Shown here piece after piece: positions 17,432-26,142 of a stretch of DNA of 64,000 bases. The stretch comes from Gemmatimonadota bacterium (GTDB taxonomy: Bacteria > Gemmatimonadota > Gemmatimonadetes > Longimicrobiales > Gaopeijiaceae): the NCBI GenBank assembly GCA_009838975.1, contig VXQO01000079.1:22746-86745 (forward strand), written 5' to 3'. Positions within the stretch are counted from its first letter, which is position 1; every line of letters starts with the position of its first letter. Under the pieces are notes generated by a model. It saw only the letters and a list, made by a program, of their open reading frames with translations, ran no database searches and was not told the origin of the DNA. A program made the position numbers and the translations under genes.

Positions 17432-18863
17432 TCGAGCGGAGGACAGGAGCCGGCGGGTCGGCGCTTCGGCGCACGGACACGGGTGGCACCGGGAGCCCTA
17501 CGGAAGCGTGCTTGACCTGGTGGGATGGACGCCCCTCGTGCGCCTCAATCGCGTGACCCGGGGGATTCGGACACCCGTCTACGGGAAGGCCGAGTTCATG
17601 AACCCGGGCGGGTCGGTCAAGGATCGAATCGGCGTGGCCATCATCGAGGCGGCGGAATCGCGCGGGCTGCTGGGACCCGGGGGGACGGTGGTCGAAGGCA
17701 CGAGCGGCAACACCGGGTTGGCTCTGGCCATGGCGGCGGCGATTCGCGGATACCGCTGCATCTTCACGATGCCGGACAAGATGAGCATCGAGAAGGTGAA
17801 GCTGCTGCGAGCGTTCGGGGCCGAGGTAGTCATCACACCCACCGCGGTCGCTCCCGACCACCCCGATCACTACATCAATCGCGCCCGGGCCATCGCCGAG
17901 GACCTGCCCGGCGCGTTCCTCGCCAATCAGTTCGAGAACCGGGACAACCCGGACGCCCACTACCGCACGACCGGCCCGGAAATCTGGGAGCAGACCGGTG
18001 GCGGAGTCACCCACTTCGTGGCGGGTGCCGGCACCGGAGGGACGATTTCGGGGACCGGGAGGTACCTGAAGGAGCGGAATCCCTCGGTGCGCGTCATCGG
18101 GGTGGATCCCGCGGGATCGGTGATCTCGGGGTTCTACGAGACGGGAGAGGTCGACGAGGGAAGGCCGTACAAGGTCGAGGGGCTCGGCAACGACAGGATA
18201 CCGGGCACACTGGATCTGGAGTACGTGGACCACTACGTCACTGTGGACGACGGCGACGCATTCCGCATGGCGCGTCGTCTGGTGGCGGAGGAAGGGCTGT
18301 TCGTGGGGGGATCCACCGGACTCATCGTCCACGCGGCGCTTGCGGAAGCCCGCCGGCTCGACGATCCGGACGCCTGCCTGGTGGCCATCCTGTGCGATTG
18401 GGGCGAGCGCTATCTGACCAAGCAGTACGACGACGAGTGGATGCGGAACAACGGCTTCCTGCAGCGTCAGCGGTCGACGGTGGCCCAGATGGCCGCCGCC
18501 AAGTTCGAGCGGCTCCCCCGGCTCCTCACCGCCGCTCCGGCGATGCCGGTGCGCATGGCCGTGTCGACGCTTTCCTCCCACAACATCTCCCAGCTCCCGG
18601 TGGTGGTCGAAGGGGAGTGCGTGGGCAGCATTTCGGAACGGCGGCTGATGGCGGCGATCCTGTCGGATCGGTCCCTTCTGGACGCGGAGGTCGAGTGCGT
18701 CATGGGAGAACCCTACCCGGTTCTGGACGAGGGTGCGGACGGAGACACGGCGGTGCGGCTCCTGACGGGGGGAGCGGAGGCCGTGCTGATCCGGTCCGAC
18801 ACCCGCCTGGACGGCATCCTGACCCGCTACGACCTGGTCCGGTCCCTGGCGGCTTCGTCATGA
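17415..18863 (+). CDS. Cystathionine beta-synthase (PLP domain plus CBS pair)
   Basis: A 482-residue protein. Residues about 28-345 are a fold-type II PLP enzyme of the cysteine-synthase/cystathionine-beta-synthase group: Lys69 in NPGGSVKDRIG holds PLP, TSGNTG (96-101) binds the substrate carboxylate, and GAGTGGTISG binds the phosphate. Residues about 355-480 are two CBS modules ending LIRSDTRLDGILTRYDL. This arrangement, PLP core followed by CBS domains, is that of cystathionine beta-synthase, which condenses serine and homocysteine; O-acetylserine use is possible in bacterial members. GTG start, overlapping the TonB-like gene. Its stop overlaps ddl (ATGA), so sulfur amino acid and cell-wall genes share a message. 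No heme-binding N-terminal segment is seen, as expected outside animals. Confidence 0.88.
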   Translation: MNRVADRAEDRSRRVGASAHGHGWHREPYGSVLDLVGWTPLVRLNRVTRGIRTPVYGKAEFMNPGGSVKDRIGVAIIEAAESRGLLGPGGTVVEGTSGNTGLALAMAAAIRGYRCIFTMPDKMSIEKVKLLRAFGAEVVITPTAVAPDHPDHYINRARAIAEDLPGAFLANQFENRDNPDAHYRTTGPEIWEQTGGGVTHFVAGAGTGGTISGTGRYLKERNPSVRVIGVDPAGSVISGFYETGEVDEGRPYKVEGLGNDRIPGTLDLEYVDHYVTVDDGDAFRMARRLVAEEGLFVGGSTGLIVHAALAEARRLDDPDACLVAILCDWGERYLTKQYDDEWMRNNGFLQRQRSTVAQMAAAKFERLPRLLTAAPAMPVRMAVSTLSSHNISQLPVVVEGECVGSISERRLMAAILSDRSLLDAEVECVMGEPYPVLDEGADGDTAVRLLTGGAEAVLIRSDTRLDGILTRYDLVRSLAASS

Positions 18864-19915
18864 GCGGGCGAACGCCCTTGCGGGTGGCTGTTCTGCTCGG
18901 CGGAAGTTCCGAGGAGCGCGGCGTGGCACTTGCGAGCGGTTGCGAGGTGGCCGCGGCGCTGCGCTCGATCGGTCACCGGGTGGTCAGCATCGATTCGGCG
19001 GTGGGACCGCTCTCCCCCGACCGGGAGCAGCTCATCCGCGCTTCCGGCATCGGGCGCGCCGAGATCCCTGTCCCCGCGCCCCGGAACCCGCATGTGCTCC
19101 CCGACGCGGCGGTGATCGCGCGCGAGCCGGCGCTCGCCGACTCGGACGTGGTCTTTCTCGCGCTCCACGGCGGCGCCGGAGAGGACGGCACCATCCAGAC
19201 GCTGCTCGAGGTGTCCGGAATCGCCTACGCGGGGAGCGGACCGGTCGGATGCGCCCTCGCTATGAACAAGGACATCACGAAACGCCTGCTGAGGGACGCG
19301 GGGATTGCCACCGCCGACTGGCTCGCAGATCCTGCATCGGGCGAGGCAGTGGTGGAGCGGCTGGGGCTCCCCGTCATCGTCAAGCCCGTGTCGGGGGGGT
19401 CCTCGGTCCGCCTGGTGCTTGCGGGCTCGATTGCCGAGGTGGACGAGGCGACCGCGATCGCGGGAGGCGGAGGCGACAGCGTCATGTACGAACAGTACCT
19501 TAGCGGTCGTGAGTTCACGGTGGGGATTCTGGATGGCGAGGCACTGCCGGTGGTCGAGATCGAGCCCGTACGCGAACTCTTCGACTTCGACTGCAAGTAC
19601 GAGCAGGGGATGGCGATCGAGACCGCGCCGGCACGAATCCCGCGCGAACTCGCAGGCCGGTTGCAATCCAGCGCGCTGCGGGTGCACCGTGTCCTCGGGC
19701 TGCGGCACTTCTCCCGCGTGGACTTCATCGTGGACGGGAGCGGTCGTGCCTGGTGCCTCGAAGCCAACGCACTGCCGGGATTGACGTCCAACAGCCTGCT
19801 GCCGAAGGCGGCCAGGGCGGCGGGAATTGAATTCCCCGAGCTCTGCGAACGTATTTGTAGATTGGGCCTCGAGGCCGGAGCGAGGCGGCCGGAATGGACA
19901 GGAGCGGTGGCGTGA
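18860..19915 (+). CDS. ddl: D-alanine--D-alanine ligase
   Basis: A 351-residue ATP-grasp ligase that makes the D-Ala-D-Ala terminus of peptidoglycan precursors. The N-terminal domain has LLGGSSEERGVALASG (the catalytic Glu is in SSEE), and LALHGGAGEDGTIQ matches the conserved ALHGxxGEDG motif. Gly-rich loop VKPVSGGSS and the EQYLSGREFTVGIL strand define the ATP site. FSRVDFIVDG and CLEANALPGLTSNSLLPKAA carry the magnesium ligands. In the last motif a typical Ddl reads E-x-N-T-x-P-G-[LMF]-T; here it is EANALPGLT, with Ala replacing Thr. The ATG lies in the ATGA overlap with the preceding stop. Confidence 0.93.
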   Translation: MSGRTPLRVAVLLGGSSEERGVALASGCEVAAALRSIGHRVVSIDSAVGPLSPDREQLIRASGIGRAEIPVPAPRNPHVLPDAAVIAREPALADSDVVFLALHGGAGEDGTIQTLLEVSGIAYAGSGPVGCALAMNKDITKRLLRDAGIATADWLADPASGEAVVERLGLPVIVKPVSGGSSVRLVLAGSIAEVDEATAIAGGGGDSVMYEQYLSGREFTVGILDGEALPVVEIEPVRELFDFDCKYEQGMAIETAPARIPRELAGRLQSSALRVHRVLGLRHFSRVDFIVDGSGRAWCLEANALPGLTSNSLLPKAARAAGIEFPELCERICRLGLEAGARRPEWTGAVA

Positions 19916-20904
19916 GATTCGGAAGGCCCGGTTCAACGGGATTCGATTCGGCCGGGTTCGGCGGAGGCCCCGGCGGCTTCACCGTTACGCCCTGGGTCAA
20001 GAGGCTGCTGATCGCCAATGCGGTCGTGTTCCTGGTCTCGGTCGGCGTGGGCTTCGAAGTCATCGCCGACCTCTTCGCCTTTTCGCCGAGCCGCCTGGCG
20101 ACCAGGCCCTGGGGCATGCTCACCTACATGTTCGTGCACCAGGGACTCTGGCACCTGCTCATCAATCTCCTCTTCATCTTCTTCTTCGGACCGCCTCTGG
20201 AAGCCCGCTGGGGTTCGGACCTCTTCATCAAGTTCTACCTCGTCTGCGGACTCGGGGGCGTACTGCTCAGCTTCGTCTTTTCGGGCGCCTCGATCGTTGG
20301 AGCCTCGGCTGCCTGCTACGGGATCATGCTTTCCTTCGCGATGATCTGGCCGAATACGCCGGTCTACATCTGGGGCCTGGTGCCCGTGAGGGTGAAGTGG
20401 CTGGTCATATTCCTCGTGTTGCTGAGCTTTGCGAGCGCGATCGGACCGGCGCGGGACGGCGTGGCGCACCTCGCGCACCTGGGGGGTGCCGTCGCCGGTT
20501 TCCTCCTCGTACAGAGCGGGTGGCTCCCCGGATCGGGTCGGAGCGACGCCAGGGGACCGGGTTGGGGCACCGCCGCACGCGGACGGAAGCGAACGCCGTG
20601 GCGCAGCACGTTGGGGCGTCGCGATCGGTCGGGCCGGGGCCCGAAGGCCTACACGAGCGGTCCCGGCCGCAAAGGTCGCAAGGGCCGGCCCGATTCCCCC
20701 CCGGCCAGGGGCGAGTCCCCGGCCACGCGGGTTATCGAGGCCTTCGAGGGCCGAAGAGCGGCGAAGCGCGCCGCCAGGGAGAGCGCCGAACTCGACCGGG
20801 TCGATGCGGTGCTGGACAAGATTTCGGCCCAGGGAATCAATTCGCTGACCGCTGAAGAGCGGGATCTGCTGGACAAGGTCTCAAGGCAGACGCGAGCCAA
20901 CTAG
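19894..20904 (+). CDS. Rhomboid-family intramembrane serine protease with a basic tail
   Basis: A 336-residue polytopic protein. The catalytic dyad is visible: Ser138 in GASAACYG and His195 in AHLAHLGG. The oxyanion/loop residues of helix 2 are His82, His87 and Asn91 in FVHQGLWHLLINLLF. Six transmembrane helices lie between about 36 and 205. After the last helix comes a long Arg/Gly/Lys-rich region (about 207-275) and then an acidic-basic helix (about 280-336), probably cytoplasmic and unlike compact GlpG. Rhomboids cleave membrane proteins within or near the bilayer. ATG is taken as the start; GTG at 19912, overlapping the ddl stop (GTGA) behind GGAG, is a good alternative and would remove six residues. 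Confidence 0.88.
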   Translation: MDRSGGVRFGRPGSTGFDSAGFGGGPGGFTVTPWVKRLLIANAVVFLVSVGVGFEVIADLFAFSPSRLATRPWGMLTYMFVHQGLWHLLINLLFIFFFGPPLEARWGSDLFIKFYLVCGLGGVLLSFVFSGASIVGASAACYGIMLSFAMIWPNTPVYIWGLVPVRVKWLVIFLVLLSFASAIGPARDGVAHLAHLGGAVAGFLLVQSGWLPGSGRSDARGPGWGTAARGRKRTPWRSTLGRRDRSGRGPKAYTSGPGRKGRKGRPDSPPARGESPATRVIEAFEGRRAAKRAARESAELDRVDAVLDKISAQGINSLTAEERDLLDKVSRQTRAN

Positions 20905-20982
20905 CCGTCGGGTGGCGCGCGGCCCCGAGGCATCGGCTGCCGCAGCTGGCCAGGGATTCATCGACGGGCCGGCAAAGGAGTC

Positions 20983-21012
20983 TTGACCCTGCCGTGACCC
21001 GGTTTCTACAAT
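20983..21012 (+). promoter_or_regulatory. Sigma-70-type promoter of the EF-G-like gene
   Basis: TTGACC (20983-20988) and TACAAT (21007-21012) are separated by 18 bases and match the consensus at five of six positions each. They sit 46 bases before the gene's ATG, which has AGGGGGTGG as its ribosome site. This is the clearest promoter in the window. Confidence 0.72.
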
Positions 21013-21057
21013 GCGTGGCCCTTACGAAGCGGCCAACAACACAAAACAGGGGGTGGC

Positions 21058-23148
21058 ATGGCCGAGGCCAACTCTTTCAGAACTGAAAATATTCGCAACG
21101 TGGTGGTTCTCGGGCACGGCGGATCGGGCAAGACGACCCTGATCGATGCCCTGTGTTTCGCCTCGGGCGCGTCGCGGCGGAAGGGCAGTGTGGGAGACGG
21201 TTCCGCGCTCACGATGACGACGCCGGAGGAAAAGGCGCACGCGATGTCGCTGGAGTTGACGGTCGCTCACGCCGTTCGGAACGGAACGAAGCTCAACTTC
21301 CTCGACACGCCGGGCTACATGGACTTCATCGGCGAGGCCACCGCGGGCGTACGGGTGGCCGACGCCGCGCTCGTCACGGTGGGAGCCGCGTCGGGCGTCG
21401 AGGTGGGGACCGAGCTCGTGTGGGAGCTTTGCGAAAAGCGCCGGCTTCCGCGAATGGCGTTCATATCGATGATGGACAAGGCGCACGCCAACTTCGCCGA
21501 AGCGTTCGCGGAGCTCAAGGAGAAGCTGGCGCCCGGCGCGGTGCCGGTGCAGATCCCGATCGGAGCGGCCGAAGGATTCCGTGGAATCGTCGACCTCTTC
21601 ACGGGCAAGGCCCATTTCCACAAGCCAGGCACGATCACGGGCGAGTACGAAGAGGGCCCGGTGCCGGACGAGGTCGCGGACGAAGTCGAGAACTGGGCCA
21701 CGGAGCTCATGGAGACGCTCGCGACCACCGACGAGGATTTGCTGGATCGCTATCTGGAGGGCGATGAGATCCCCCTGGAGGAATTGCTCGGCGCTCTGGC
21801 GGGTGCGATGGCGGAGGGAGAGGTCGTCCCCGTGTTCTGCGGGGCGGGTGAACAGTCGTTTGGGGTCCGCGAACTGGCGCAGGGCATTGTGGATCTGGTT
21901 CCGGCCCCCGGCAGGGCGGGGGAGATCGAAGCGGTCGGGGCCGACGGGGAGCCCGTGGCGCTCCGGGCCGCCTCCGACGAACAAGCCAGCCTTCTGGTGT
22001 TCAAGACCAGCACCGAGCCGCATGTCGGGGAGCTGTCCCTTTTCCGCGTCTACTCGGGCATGGTGGTCAACGGATCGGCGCTGCGGAACACGCGAGACGG
22101 CGCCACGGAACGCATCAATCACCTGGCCACGCCCCAGGCCAAGGAGCGCGTGGACGTGGAGGCGCTGTACGCGGGCGACATTGGTGTCGTTGCCAAGCTG
22201 AAGTCGACGCGTACCAACGATACGCTGTCGGCGGCCGGCAGCGACGTGACGCTGGCGGGTGTGGAATTCCCGCGCCCGGACATCGCCGTGGCGGTGCGGG
22301 GAGCGGCCAGGTCCGACGAGGACAAACTCGGTGAGGCGCTCGGTCGGCTGCACGACGAGGACCCCACCCTGATCGCCGAATTCAATCCCGAATTGCGGCA
22401 GACCATCGTGCGCGGAATGGGCGAACTTCACTTCCTGGTGCACTTCGAGCGGATGAAGCGGAAGTACGGGGTCTCCGTCGAGACCGAAACCCCGAGAATA
22501 GCCTACCGGGAGACGATCACGGCACCCGCGGAAGGGCAGGGCCGCTTCAAGAAGCAAACGGGAGGAAGAGGCCAGTTCGGCGATTGCTGGATCAGGTTGC
22601 GCCCCAGGGACAGGGGTGAGGGCTACGAGTTCATCAGCTCGATCAAGGGGGGCGTGATCCCCACCAAGTATGTCCCGTCGGTCGACCGCGGCATCCGGGA
22701 GGCGGCGACGAAGGGGGTAGTGGCCGGATTCCCCGTGGTGGACTTCGAGGCGGAGTGCTACGACGGGTCCTACCACTCGGTCGACTCGTCGGACATCGCC
22801 TTCAAGGTGGCGGGGTCGTACGCGTTCCGGAATGTGGCCGAGAAGGCCAAGCCGGCCCTTCTGGAGCCGATCATCGAGGTCAAGGTGACGGCTCCCGACG
22901 AATACGTCGGCGACATCATGGGCGACCTCAACGGACGTTCGGCGCGGGTGCTCGGGATGGAGCCTCTGGGCGGCAACACGGTGATCAGGGCGATCGTTGC
23001 CGAGGCCGAGTTGAACAAGTACGCGTCCGCGCTGCGCTCGATCACCCAGGGCAGGGGACACCATCGCCGAAAGATGCTGGGCTACGACCTGGTACCGCCG
23101 ATGCGGGTCGCGAAGATCATCGAGGAAGCCGCGGAGCGGGAAGACTGA
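21058..23148 (+). CDS. Divergent elongation factor G-like GTPase (EF-G2 type)
   Basis: A 696-residue protein with the full EF-G domain order: GTPase (about 1-280), OB domain II (about 295-385), III, the IV arm with GGRGQFGDCWI, and V. The G motifs depart from canonical EF-G: the P-loop is GHGGSGKTT (19-27) rather than AHxDxGKTT, switch I has the GSALTMTTPEEKAHAMS form, and the guanine motif NKxD is replaced near SMMDKAHANF, while DTPGYMDF is kept. These are features of the second EF-G paralogue found in several phyla (for example FusA2 of mycobacteria), whose role in translocation or recycling is unsettled. It is monocistronic behind a strong promoter, not in a str operon, which supports a paralogue rather than the main fusA. 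Confidence 0.85.
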   Translation: MAEANSFRTENIRNVVVLGHGGSGKTTLIDALCFASGASRRKGSVGDGSALTMTTPEEKAHAMSLELTVAHAVRNGTKLNFLDTPGYMDFIGEATAGVRVADAALVTVGAASGVEVGTELVWELCEKRRLPRMAFISMMDKAHANFAEAFAELKEKLAPGAVPVQIPIGAAEGFRGIVDLFTGKAHFHKPGTITGEYEEGPVPDEVADEVENWATELMETLATTDEDLLDRYLEGDEIPLEELLGALAGAMAEGEVVPVFCGAGEQSFGVRELAQGIVDLVPAPGRAGEIEAVGADGEPVALRAASDEQASLLVFKTSTEPHVGELSLFRVYSGMVVNGSALRNTRDGATERINHLATPQAKERVDVEALYAGDIGVVAKLKSTRTNDTLSAAGSDVTLAGVEFPRPDIAVAVRGAARSDEDKLGEALGRLHDEDPTLIAEFNPELRQTIVRGMGELHFLVHFERMKRKYGVSVETETPRIAYRETITAPAEGQGRFKKQTGGRGQFGDCWIRLRPRDRGEGYEFISSIKGGVIPTKYVPSVDRGIREAATKGVVAGFPVVDFEAECYDGSYHSVDSSDIAFKVAGSYAFRNVAEKAKPALLEPIIEVKVTAPDEYVGDIMGDLNGRSARVLGMEPLGGNTVIRAIVAEAELNKYASALRSITQGRGHHRRKMLGYDLVPPMRVAKIIEEAAERED

Positions 23149-23230
23149 CCGACGCCGGGCGCGCTGCCGCGCCGTGCAGGAGTGGGCGCCGGCTGGCAGG
23201 AGTGCCCGGCGCGGAGGCGGCCCCGATCCT

Positions 23231-24637
23231 CTACCGGGTGTAGATCAGAAGCACCCCGTTGGCTCCCCGGTCGCCGTACAGCAGGCCCGCCTCGAGGGGC
23301 GTAATGAACTGAATGCGGGCCACATCCTGCGGGTTCAGGTCGAGGAGGAAGAAACCCGGATCGGGTACGGGACCGTCGTTGATCCTGACCTCGACCATGT
23401 TGCAGGCGTTGGGATTCCGGCCCCGGTTGCGTTGCATCTCGATGCAGACGCCGATCTGGGGATCACCGAAGGCATTGGCCAGCATCGTCTCCGTGATCGA
23501 CAACCCCGGCACACGAGCAGCGCGGGCCAGCGAGGGAAAGTCCACCACCCGGGGGATGATGGAGTCCACCTGCGCCTCGGTCAGCCCTGAGAAACGGGTT
23601 CCCGGAGTGGTAAACACCCGTTCCTGCCTGCGGCCGGTCACGACGAGCGGATCCAGCGCGATGGCCTCGGTCGCCAGCGGAATCTCGAGCCCGAGAGCCT
23701 CGTTGCTGAACACCGTCAGGGAGTCGATGCGCGCGGCGTAGCCGATCATGCTGGTCTCGATGATCTGCCTGCCCGGCGGCACGCCGACGAACCCGAACGT
23801 TCCTCCCGAGTCCGTGAACTCGGAGTGGTTCGAGCCGACGAGCTGAACGTGGGCCCCCGGAATCGGTGCCTCCGTCGCGTAGTCGACTACCGAACCCGTG
23901 ATCGTCACCGGATCCGCAATGTGGATTGCCACATCGTGGACCTGCGGCCCGGACCGGGTGATGTCGAAGGGCACCGACTCGCTGCTGCCGAAAACAACCA
24001 TGACCGTCAGGGGTTCCGACGAGTCCAGGTGGCAGAGGCGGAACTCGCCGGAGTTCCCCGTCCGCACCTCCCGGACCACGCGGCGTCTCTGAAGTACTCC
24101 GGAGGTCTCGCCGAAGGCGATCACCCTGGCGCGGGGCAACGGGACCGCTGTGATCGCGTCGGTCACGACGCCGCCGATGGACGTGTCCCCCTCTCCCGGC
24201 TCGATGGAACACCACCCGGACAGGATCGTCGCCCGTGAGGGAACGGTCAGGTACACCTCCGAGACGGCCTGCTCCGTGACCACCACGCGTTGCGGCGTCG
24301 AATTGACGCCCAGCGTGCCCAGCCGCGGGTGAAAGAACACCACGGTGTGTTCTCCGACCGGAACGTCGTCGAGTCTGAACTGTCCGGCGTCGTCCGATTC
24401 CGCCAGGGCGTTCGTGCCGTGGACGGCTACGTTGGCGTTCGCCAGCGGGGTGCTTGTGGTGCTGTCATAGACGAGCCCGATGACCGTGCCGGTCGCTCCT
24501 GCAGTATCCTGGGCAGCCAGCAAGCCGAAGCTCGCGAGCGACAAAGGCACGGCAAGGAGGCCGGCCATGACGCGGCACCGCGGAGAGACGCGGAGTCCGG
24601 CCGAACCCGTGAGGACGGTTGAACGCTCGATACGCAT
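23231..24637 (-). CDS. Secreted surface protein: carboxypeptidase-regulatory repeats ending in a TonB-plug-like domain
   Basis: A 468-residue exported protein with a signal peptide at about 24-42 (MAGLLAVPLSLASFGLLAAQ). Three beta-sandwich carboxypeptidase-regulatory-like modules follow: at about 48-130 (GTVIGLVYDSTTSTPLANA), about 150-235 (GVVTDAITAVPLPRARV) and about 248-330 (GSVVDYATEAPIPGAHV). The last part, from TEAIALDPLVVTGRR, resembles the plug of SusC/TonB-dependent receptors and ends GANGVLLIYTR, where a barrel would normally begin. No barrel follows. Such plug-only proteins are frequent in Gemmatimonadota and Bacteroidota, but their job is not established; docking to a barrel made elsewhere is possible. 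Conserved Cys residues in CIEMQRNRGRNPNACNMVEV may form a disulfide. ATG is placed before the signal peptide. Confidence 0.75.
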   Translation of the reverse strand: MRIERSTVLTGSAGLRVSPRCRVMAGLLAVPLSLASFGLLAAQDTAGATGTVIGLVYDSTTSTPLANANVAVHGTNALAESDDAGQFRLDDVPVGEHTVVFFHPRLGTLGVNSTPQRVVVTEQAVSEVYLTVPSRATILSGWCSIEPGEGDTSIGGVVTDAITAVPLPRARVIAFGETSGVLQRRRVVREVRTGNSGEFRLCHLDSSEPLTVMVVFGSSESVPFDITRSGPQVHDVAIHIADPVTITGSVVDYATEAPIPGAHVQLVGSNHSEFTDSGGTFGFVGVPPGRQIIETSMIGYAARIDSLTVFSNEALGLEIPLATEAIALDPLVVTGRRQERVFTTPGTRFSGLTEAQVDSIIPRVVDFPSLARAARVPGLSITETMLANAFGDPQIGVCIEMQRNRGRNPNACNMVEVRINDGPVPDPGFFLLDLNPQDVARIQFITPLEAGLLYGDRGANGVLLIYTR

Positions 24638-24694
24638 GCTGAAACCAGGCGGGAAGAAGTCTTGCGCTGCAGGGGAGAGGCCAACAGGTCCAAC

Positions 24695-24740
24695 CCCACT
24701 ACCTATAATATCGTTCCCTTGGCGTGCCGGACTATATTTG
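24695..24740. promoter_or_regulatory. AT-rich divergent promoter region between the plug protein and yebC
   Basis: An AT-rich island in otherwise GC-rich DNA lies between two divergent genes. It holds TATAAT (24704-24709) and TATATT (24733-24738), both plausible -10 boxes toward yebC; on the other strand the first box reads ATTATA. No convincing -35 hexamer is found at 16-18 bases from either. Confidence 0.4.
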
Positions 24741-24826
24741 GATTCGGCCGTTGGCCGTCGGCGTCCGGCGAGACGGGACCGGGGAACACCAACGACACGC
24801 ACTCCGCTGCGATGGAGGTAGGGGTT

Positions 24827-25573
24827 GTGGCGGGACACAGCAAATGGTCGCAGATCAAGCGCAAGAAGGCGGTCAACGACCAGAAGCGCGGCCAGATGTT
24901 CACGAAGCTCATCCGTGAACTCACCGTCGCCGCGCGCGAGGGTGGCGGAGACCCGAACTTCAACCCGCGGCTCAGGCTCGGGGTCGATGCGGCGAAGGCG
25001 GCGAACATGCCGCAGGAGAACATCGACCGCGCGATAAAGCGGGGGAACGGTGAACTCGCCGGAGTCACCTACGAGGAGATCGTCTATGAGGGGTATGGAC
25101 CGGGAGGCGTGGCCCTGTACATCGAGACGCTCACGGACAACCAGAAGCGCACCGTGGCGGAGGTCCGCCACCTGCTCGACAAGAACGGGGGCAACCTCGG
25201 CACGGCCGGCTCGGTGGCATGGCAGTTCGACCGCAAGGGGATCATCTATGTCGCCGGGGCCGACGTAGACGAGGATACCGTCTTCGAGGCCGCGGTCGAG
25301 GGTGGAGCGGACGACGTGCAGAGCGAAGGCGGCGAATACGTGGTGACGACCGGGGCCGGATCCCTGCACGATGTCCGCGAAGCGCTGTCGGCGGCAGGGC
25401 TGGCGGTAGCCTCGGCGCAGCTCACCATGGTGGCGAGGACGGAGGTCGGTGTGGCGGGAAGGGAGGGTGAGCGCCTGCTGAAGCTGCTCGATGCCCTCGA
25501 CGATCACGACGATGTCCAGCAGGTGCACTCCAACGCCGATCTGGACGAGTCGGTCCTCCAGCGCGCACTGTGA
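24827..25573 (+). CDS. YebC/PmpR family protein
   Basis: A 248-residue YebC-family protein. The start is fixed by the conserved opening AGHSKWSQIKRKKAVNDQKR, which begins at a GTG preceded by GGAGGT (24814-24819) at a spacing of seven. Family signature segments follow: FTKLIRELTVAAREGGGDP, NMPQENIDRAIKRG, YEGYGPGGVALYIE and the acidic C-terminal DDHDDVQQVHSN. Members have been described as DNA-binding regulators, and some as relieving ribosome stalling at proline-rich stretches; which applies here cannot be told. It leads the ruvCAB genes (GTGA overlap with ruvC), a common arrangement across bacteria. Confidence 0.95.
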   Translation: MAGHSKWSQIKRKKAVNDQKRGQMFTKLIRELTVAAREGGGDPNFNPRLRLGVDAAKAANMPQENIDRAIKRGNGELAGVTYEEIVYEGYGPGGVALYIETLTDNQKRTVAEVRHLLDKNGGNLGTAGSVAWQFDRKGIIYVAGADVDEDTVFEAAVEGGADDVQSEGGEYVVTTGAGSLHDVREALSAAGLAVASAQLTMVARTEVGVAGREGERLLKLLDALDDHDDVQQVHSNADLDESVLQRAL

Positions 25574-26142
25574 GCGTACGAGCCGCTGCGGAGACAGGCG
25601 CAGCCGGGCAAGCGGACGGCGGCAGGCGAAATGGCGTGCTGCTCGGAATCGATCCCGGAACGGCCGTCACGGGCTTCGGCGTCGTTTCCGTAGACCCCCG
25701 CCGCAACATGGTGCTGCTCCAGTGCGGCGTCATACGGACATCGCCGAGGGCGGCGCTCGCGATCCGGTTGAAGGACATTCACGAGGGTGTGGCCGCGCTG
25801 ATCGACGAGTTTTCGCCCGACACCCTGTCCATCGAGAGCACCTTCTACGGGAAGAACGTGCGCAGCGCGCTCGCGCTGGGACAGGCACGGGGCGCGATCA
25901 TCCTGGCGGCGGCACAGCGTGGGGTCGAGGTGGCCGAATACGCCCCGCGCGAGATCAAGAAGGCCGTGGTGGGAACGGGAGGGGCGACCAAGGAACAGGT
26001 GGCCTACATGGTGCGGCGGCACCTGCGCCTCCGCACCGATCCGGCACCCAGCGACGCGGCGGACGGGGTGGCCGCGGCGCTCTGCCACGCCTTCACCGGA
26101 AGGCGGCCGACCCTGGCGAACCCGACGGTGATCACCCCGTGA
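25570..26142 (+). CDS. ruvC: Holliday junction resolvase RuvC
   Basis: A 190-residue RuvC. It cuts Holliday junctions symmetrically after RuvAB branch migration. The four acidic residues of the RNase H-like active site are seen as Asp28 (LLGIDPGTA), Glu89 (LSIES), Asp162 and Asp165 (PSDAADGVAAA). FYGKNVRSALALGQARG is the conserved DNA-binding and dimer helix. The N-terminus carries about 20 extra residues (MSVRAAAETGAAGQADGGRR) before the first strand; the true start could be later, although no alternative codon with a good ribosome site is apparent. GTGA overlaps join it to yebC before and ruvA after. Confidence 0.95.
   Translation: MSVRAAAETGAAGQADGGRRNGVLLGIDPGTAVTGFGVVSVDPRRNMVLLQCGVIRTSPRAALAIRLKDIHEGVAALIDEFSPDTLSIESTFYGKNVRSALALGQARGAIILAAAQRGVEVAEYAPREIKKAVVGTGGATKEQVAYMVRRHLRLRTDPAPSDAADGVAAALCHAFTGRRPTLANPTVITP

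Noticed and set aside
24733..24740. TATATTTG as a Bacteroidota-type -7 promoter box
   Set aside because: It fits TAnnTTTG but no TTTG or TTG lies at the needed -33 distance, and other features do not point to Bacteroidota.
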